From HIMB114 sp008638005 (GTDB lineage Bacteria > Pseudomonadota > Alphaproteobacteria > Pelagibacterales > Pelagibacteraceae), in NCBI GenBank assembly GCA_032681305.1, contig CP136340.1, positions 372,001 through 436,000 on the forward strand: a stretch of 64,000 nt of DNA, written 5' to 3'. The position numbers were made by a program, and so were the translations under genes. The notes under the pieces were generated by a model that saw only the letters and a list, made by a program, of their open reading frames with translations, had not been told where the DNA came from and searched no databases. Position 1 is the first letter of the stretch; each line of letters opens with the position of its first letter. This document shows, piece after piece, positions 62,359 through 64,000 of the stretch.

Positions 62359-62433
62359 TGGTGGGACTGGTTGGTTACGCTCCAACTACCCCTGCAATGT
62401 CAATGCAGTACTCTACTATTGAGCTACAGTCCC
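62359..62433 (-). tRNA. tRNA-Val (anticodon GAC), non-canonical T and D loops
   Basis: On the minus strand a 75-base cloverleaf forms. The acceptor is GGGACTG/CAGTCCC with encoded CCA, the D stem GCTC/GAGT, the anticodon stem CTGCA/TGCAG with loop TTGACAT (anticodon GAC), and the T stem GTTGG/CCAAC. All stems are intact, but the T loop is AGCGTAA instead of TTCRANN and the D loop AATAGTA lacks the GG pair. Its 5' end is two bases after the pntB stop, so it may be cut from the pnt transcript. It could be a working tRNA with an altered elbow or a decaying copy. Confidence 0.8.
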
Positions 62434-62435
62434 TG

Positions 62436-63845
62436 TTAATCTAAAGCTTTTGAAATTTCCTCAACCATTTTCTTAGCGTCAGAAAAAAGCATTAAGGTGT
62501 TATCTTTAAAAAATAATTCGTTATCAACTCCAGCATAACCAGCGGCCATTCCACGTTTAACAAATAAAACTGATTTTGCTTTTTCAACATCTAAGATTGG
62601 CATTCCATAAATAGGGCTTTGAGGATCTGTTTTAGCTGCAGGATTAGTAACATCGTTTGCACCAATCACAAATGCAACATCAGTGTTTGAAAAATCACTG
62701 TTAATACTTTCTAACTCAAATACTTCGTCATAGGGAACATTGGCTTCTGCTAACAAAACATTCATATGCCCTGGCATTCTACCTGCAACGGGATGGATGG
62801 CATAACTCACTTTTACTCCAGCTTCTTTTAATTTATCACACATTTCCCTTAGTGCGTGTTGAGCTTGCGCAACGGCCATACCATAACCTGGAACGATAAT
62901 AACTGAAGAAGCATTTTTCATTAAAAAAGCTGCATCATCAGCGCCAGCTTTCTTTACAGGTTTGGCTGTTTTTTTTTGAGCTTGACCTGAACTCTCCTCA
63001 CCACCAAATCCTCCTAAAATAACATTAAAGAATGACCTATTCATTCCTTTACACATTATATAAGAAAGAATAGCACCAGATGATCCAACTAAAGCACCTG
63101 TAATAATTAAAGCTGTATTCTCTAGTGTAAATCCAATTCCAGCTGCTGCCCAACCTGAATAAGAATTTAGCATAGAAACCACAACTGGCATATCTGCTCC
63201 ACCAATTGGGATTATAATTAAAAAACCAATTAACAATGACAATATGGTTACGATCCAAAAATAGTTGGTTGTTTGTTCTTTGACCAAAAAAACAATTGAG
63301 ACAATAATTAAAATACCAAGAACTAAATTTAAAAAATGCTGACCTTTAAAAGTAATGGGAGATCCTGACATTAATCCTTGTAACTTTAAAAAAGCAATAC
63401 ATGATCCAGTAAACGTAATCGCACCAATTGAAACGCCAAGTGACATTTCAATAAGTGAAGCTGTTTTAATGTTTCCAAATTGCCCAATTCCAAATGCAGA
63501 AGGGTTATAAAAAGCAGCAACTGCTATTAAAACTGCTGCAAGTCCAACTAAACTGTGAAAACCTGCAACAAGTTGAGGCATAGCGGTCATTGCAATTCGT
63601 GCCGCAACAAATCCACCTATAATTGCCCCTAATAACAAAGGAACAAAAATAAACTCAATATTGTTTAGTAATATTTCAATACTGCTTACACTAAAAAGAG
63701 TGGAGACAATGGCTATTGTCATTCCAGTCATTCCAAAGATGTTTCCTGTTCTTGAGGTTTCTGGAGAAGACAAGCCTCTTAAAGCTAAGATAAAAAATAT
63801 ACCTGAAATTAAGTATAAAACCGCGATAAGATTAACCGATAACAT
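62436..63845 (-). CDS. pntB: NAD(P) transhydrogenase subunit beta
   Basis: PntB of 469 residues is the proton-translocating membrane subunit plus the NADP(H)-binding domain III. About nine helices cover residues 1-270, including the MTAMPQLVAGFHSLVGLAAVL block. Domain III shows IVPGYGMAVAQAQHALREM, YAIHPVAGRMPGHMNVLLAEA and VAFVIGANDVTNPAAKTDPQS. The enzyme makes NADPH from NADH using the proton gradient. It starts directly after the pntA2 stop. Confidence 0.96.
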   Translation of the reverse strand: MLSVNLIAVLYLISGIFFILALRGLSSPETSRTGNIFGMTGMTIAIVSTLFSVSSIEILLNNIEFIFVPLLLGAIIGGFVAARIAMTAMPQLVAGFHSLVGLAAVLIAVAAFYNPSAFGIGQFGNIKTASLIEMSLGVSIGAITFTGSCIAFLKLQGLMSGSPITFKGQHFLNLVLGILIIVSIVFLVKEQTTNYFWIVTILSLLIGFLIIIPIGGADMPVVVSMLNSYSGWAAAGIGFTLENTALIITGALVGSSGAILSYIMCKGMNRSFFNVILGGFGGEESSGQAQKKTAKPVKKAGADDAAFLMKNASSVIIVPGYGMAVAQAQHALREMCDKLKEAGVKVSYAIHPVAGRMPGHMNVLLAEANVPYDEVFELESINSDFSNTDVAFVIGANDVTNPAAKTDPQSPIYGMPILDVEKAKSVLFVKRGMAAGYAGVDNELFFKDNTLMLFSDAKKMVEEISKALD

Positions 63846-64000
63846 TTATTTCTTTTTCCCTTTTTTATACATAGCAAGCATTCTCATGGTGACTAAAAAT
63901 CCGCCAAAAATATTAATAGCTGCTAAAAATACGGCAAAGCTTCCGACATAAAGTGATATTTGACTAGAGTCTACACTCGATACTGCAACAGCAATTAATG
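63846..64000 (-). CDS. pntAB: NAD(P) transhydrogenase alpha subunit, C-terminal (membrane) part, cut by window edge
   Basis: The minus-strand frame is open from the window end to TAA at 63848-63846. The visible end reads LYVGSFAVFLAAINIFGGFLV, then TMRMLAMYKKGKKK. That is the last helix and basic tail of the small membrane part of the alpha subunit (PntA2), found as a separate gene in many alphaproteobacteria. The N-terminus is outside the window. It abuts the pntB start with no gap. Confidence 0.9.
   Translation of the reverse strand, partial: LIAVAVSSVDSSQISLYVGSFAVFLAAINIFGGFLVTMRMLAMYKKGKKK

Overview
The window looks like a piece of chromosome from a free-living marine alphaproteobacterium of the SAR11 (Pelagibacterales) type. 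The evidence is very A+T-rich DNA, almost no intergenic space, many start/stop overlaps, a retinal-forming carotenoid operon, a permuted two-piece tmRNA of alphaproteobacterial type, a TrcR (DUF1013) regulator, a ZapA/ZauP-like pair and an initiator tRNA with a C1:A72 mismatch. Assignment to SAR11 is inference; no rRNA is present. No insertion sequence, integrase, prophage or CRISPR array was seen.

Layout. 1-4.5 kb: end of phytoene synthase, lycopene cyclase, Blh beta-carotene cleavage enzyme and IspH (carotenoid to retinal, presumably for a proteorhodopsin encoded elsewhere), facing IspA and XseB. 4.5-7.1 kb: Sua5, an ABC-2 exporter pair and tRNA-Arg. 7.1-10.7 kb: a betaine-type ABC importer with two ProX binding proteins, ProW and an unusual CBS-less ATPase. 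10.8-12.7 kb: RluD and the heat-shock sigma factor RpoH. 12.7-28.9 kb, minus strand: purA, thiD, glmM, folP, ftsH, tilS, cpoB, pal, tolBARQ, ybgC, a phage-type ruvC, yebC, ymdB, 5-FCL, zapA and a ZauP-like coiled coil. 28.9-39.7 kb, plus strand: tkt-gap-pgk-fba, a ThiE-like gene, efp, suhB, an MFS transporter, rpmE, trcR and purEK. 39.7-52 kb, minus strand: a short COQ9 homologue, mreDCB, leuA-ilvC-ilvH-ilvB, miaA, degP, DUF2065 and hflCK. 52-64 kb: mrp facing thyX, the tmRNA, a tartrate/D-malate dehydrogenase-like gene with a MazG-like partner, an FGE-fold secreted protein with glutaredoxin and CcdA, an EamA transporter, bactofilin, rodA, PBP2, rpsU, tRNA-fMet, tRNA-Val and pntB with the tail of pntA2.

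The genes are mostly core functions: isoprenoid and retinal synthesis, osmolyte uptake, envelope integrity (Tol-Pal, DegP, HflKC, FtsH), rod shape (MreBCD, RodA, PBP2, bactofilin), branched-chain amino acids, lower glycolysis/gluconeogenesis and translation quality control. There is no unexplained gap over 300 bases; the two longest non-coding stretches (53864-54173 and 61980-62435) hold the tmRNA, and rpsU with two tRNAs.

Most unusual points: a ribosomal protein S21 gene that appears to start at ATT behind a full Shine-Dalgarno sequence and next to the initiator tRNA; a tRNA-Val(GAC) with a non-canonical elbow; a ProX/ProW importer with a polar-amino-acid-type ATPase; a phage-type RuvC where ruvCAB normally lies; a COQ9 homologue lacking its N-terminal domain; an FGE-fold/glutaredoxin/CcdA cluster; and interleaved inverted repeats ahead of proX.
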